NCBI GenBank assembly: GCA_017990795.1
Contig: JAGNNG010000127.1
Location: forward strand, 1-6,122
DNA length: 6,122 bases
Source: Deltaproteobacteria bacterium
Lineage (GTDB): Bacteria > Myxococcota_A > Polyangia > Palsa-1104 > JAEUJZ01
Direction of reading: 5' to 3'
Shown: piece by piece, positions 5,968-6,122 of the stretch
Layout: each line of letters begins with the position of its first letter
Numbering within the stretch: the first letter of the stretch is position 1
Position numbers and translations under genes: made by a program
Notes under the pieces: generated by a model
What the model was told of the DNA's origin: nothing
What the model saw: the letters and a program-made list of their open reading frames with translations, nothing else
Database searches by the model: none

Positions 5968-6122
5968 ATGAGCGCGGAGGAGTCGACTCCCAAGACGGAC
6001 GGACAGGCTGGAGCGGTGGCGCAGATTGCAAGCGCCGTCGGTCCTGACGGCGAGCAGCTTACGCTTTTTCAGCAGCGGGGTGGCTTTGTCATCCACAAAG
6101 ATGGCGTGCCGATTATTTTTAG
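5968..6122 (+). CDS. Unidentified protein, 3'-truncated by the window edge
   Basis: Only the first 51 codons are present; the frame is still open at the last base. The start is set by the AAGGAGG site nine bases upstream. The first 30 or so residues are hydrophilic and probably disordered (M-S-A-E-E-S-T-P-K-T-D-G-Q-A-G, then Ala-rich). A compact beta-like segment, L-T-L-F-Q-Q-R-G-G-F-V-I-H-K-D-G (about 32-47), follows and ends in a hydrophobic strand. No signal peptide is apparent, so the product is likely cytoplasmic. The L-x-L-F/W-x-R-x-x-x-F-x-I-x-x-D-G pattern faintly recalls the start of spermidine-synthase-like proteins from deltaproteobacteria; this is a memory-based guess and should not be used as a name. 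It is transcribed divergently from typA. Confidence 0.72.
   Translation, partial: MSAEESTPKTDGQAGAVAQIASAVGPDGEQLTLFQQRGGFVIHKDGVPIIF

Noticed and set aside
1..6122. A defence system, biosynthetic cluster or mobile element
   Set aside because: No integrase, transposase, terminal repeats, direct-repeat arrays, toxin-antitoxin pair or linked enzyme set was found. Gene orientations alternate and the products belong to unrelated processes.

Overview
The window is G+C-rich chromosomal DNA from a bacterium, most likely a myxobacterium or a close deltaproteobacterial relative. This is inferred from four things: a Tat-type lipoprotein of a style common in those genomes, a bacterial ceramidase homologue (myxobacteria make ceramides), a DUF429 protein, and the loose, alternating gene order. 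It looks like ordinary core and accessory chromosome. I see no transposase, integrase, phage gene, CRISPR array, rRNA or credible tRNA.

Layout from left to right. (1) Bases 1-1131 (+) hold the 3' part of a sulfatase / alkaline-phosphatase-superfamily hydrolase whose N-terminus lies outside the window. (2) A hairpin at 1142-1179 separates it from a convergent gene for a Tat-exported lipoprotein of unknown function (1201-2007, -). (3) A 70-base divergent gap leads to a DUF429 protein with an RNase H-like fold (2078-3022, +). (4) Converging on it across 30 bases is a seven-helix ceramidase-family membrane hydrolase (3053-3796, -). (5) Upstream of that, on the same strand, is the complete ribosome-associated GTPase TypA/BipA (3901-5736, -); a hairpin lies in the 104-base gap. 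(6) A 231-base divergent intergenic region leads to the first 51 codons of an unidentified gene (5968 to the window end, +), preceded by a strong Shine-Dalgarno sequence.

The genes do not form one pathway. Orientation changes at nearly every junction, so only the typA-ceramidase pair could be co-transcribed, and the hairpin between them argues for at least partial separation. The sulfatase, lipoprotein and ceramidase all point to the cell envelope or its lipids and glycans; typA is housekeeping or stress-related translation.

I found no convincing previously undescribed system. The points most worth a second look are the non-canonical nucleophile motif of the sulfatase, a four-cysteine cluster inserted in the DUF429 fold, a ceramidase with an intact zinc site but a changed calcium-binding motif, and hairpins without U-tracts at the gene 3' ends.
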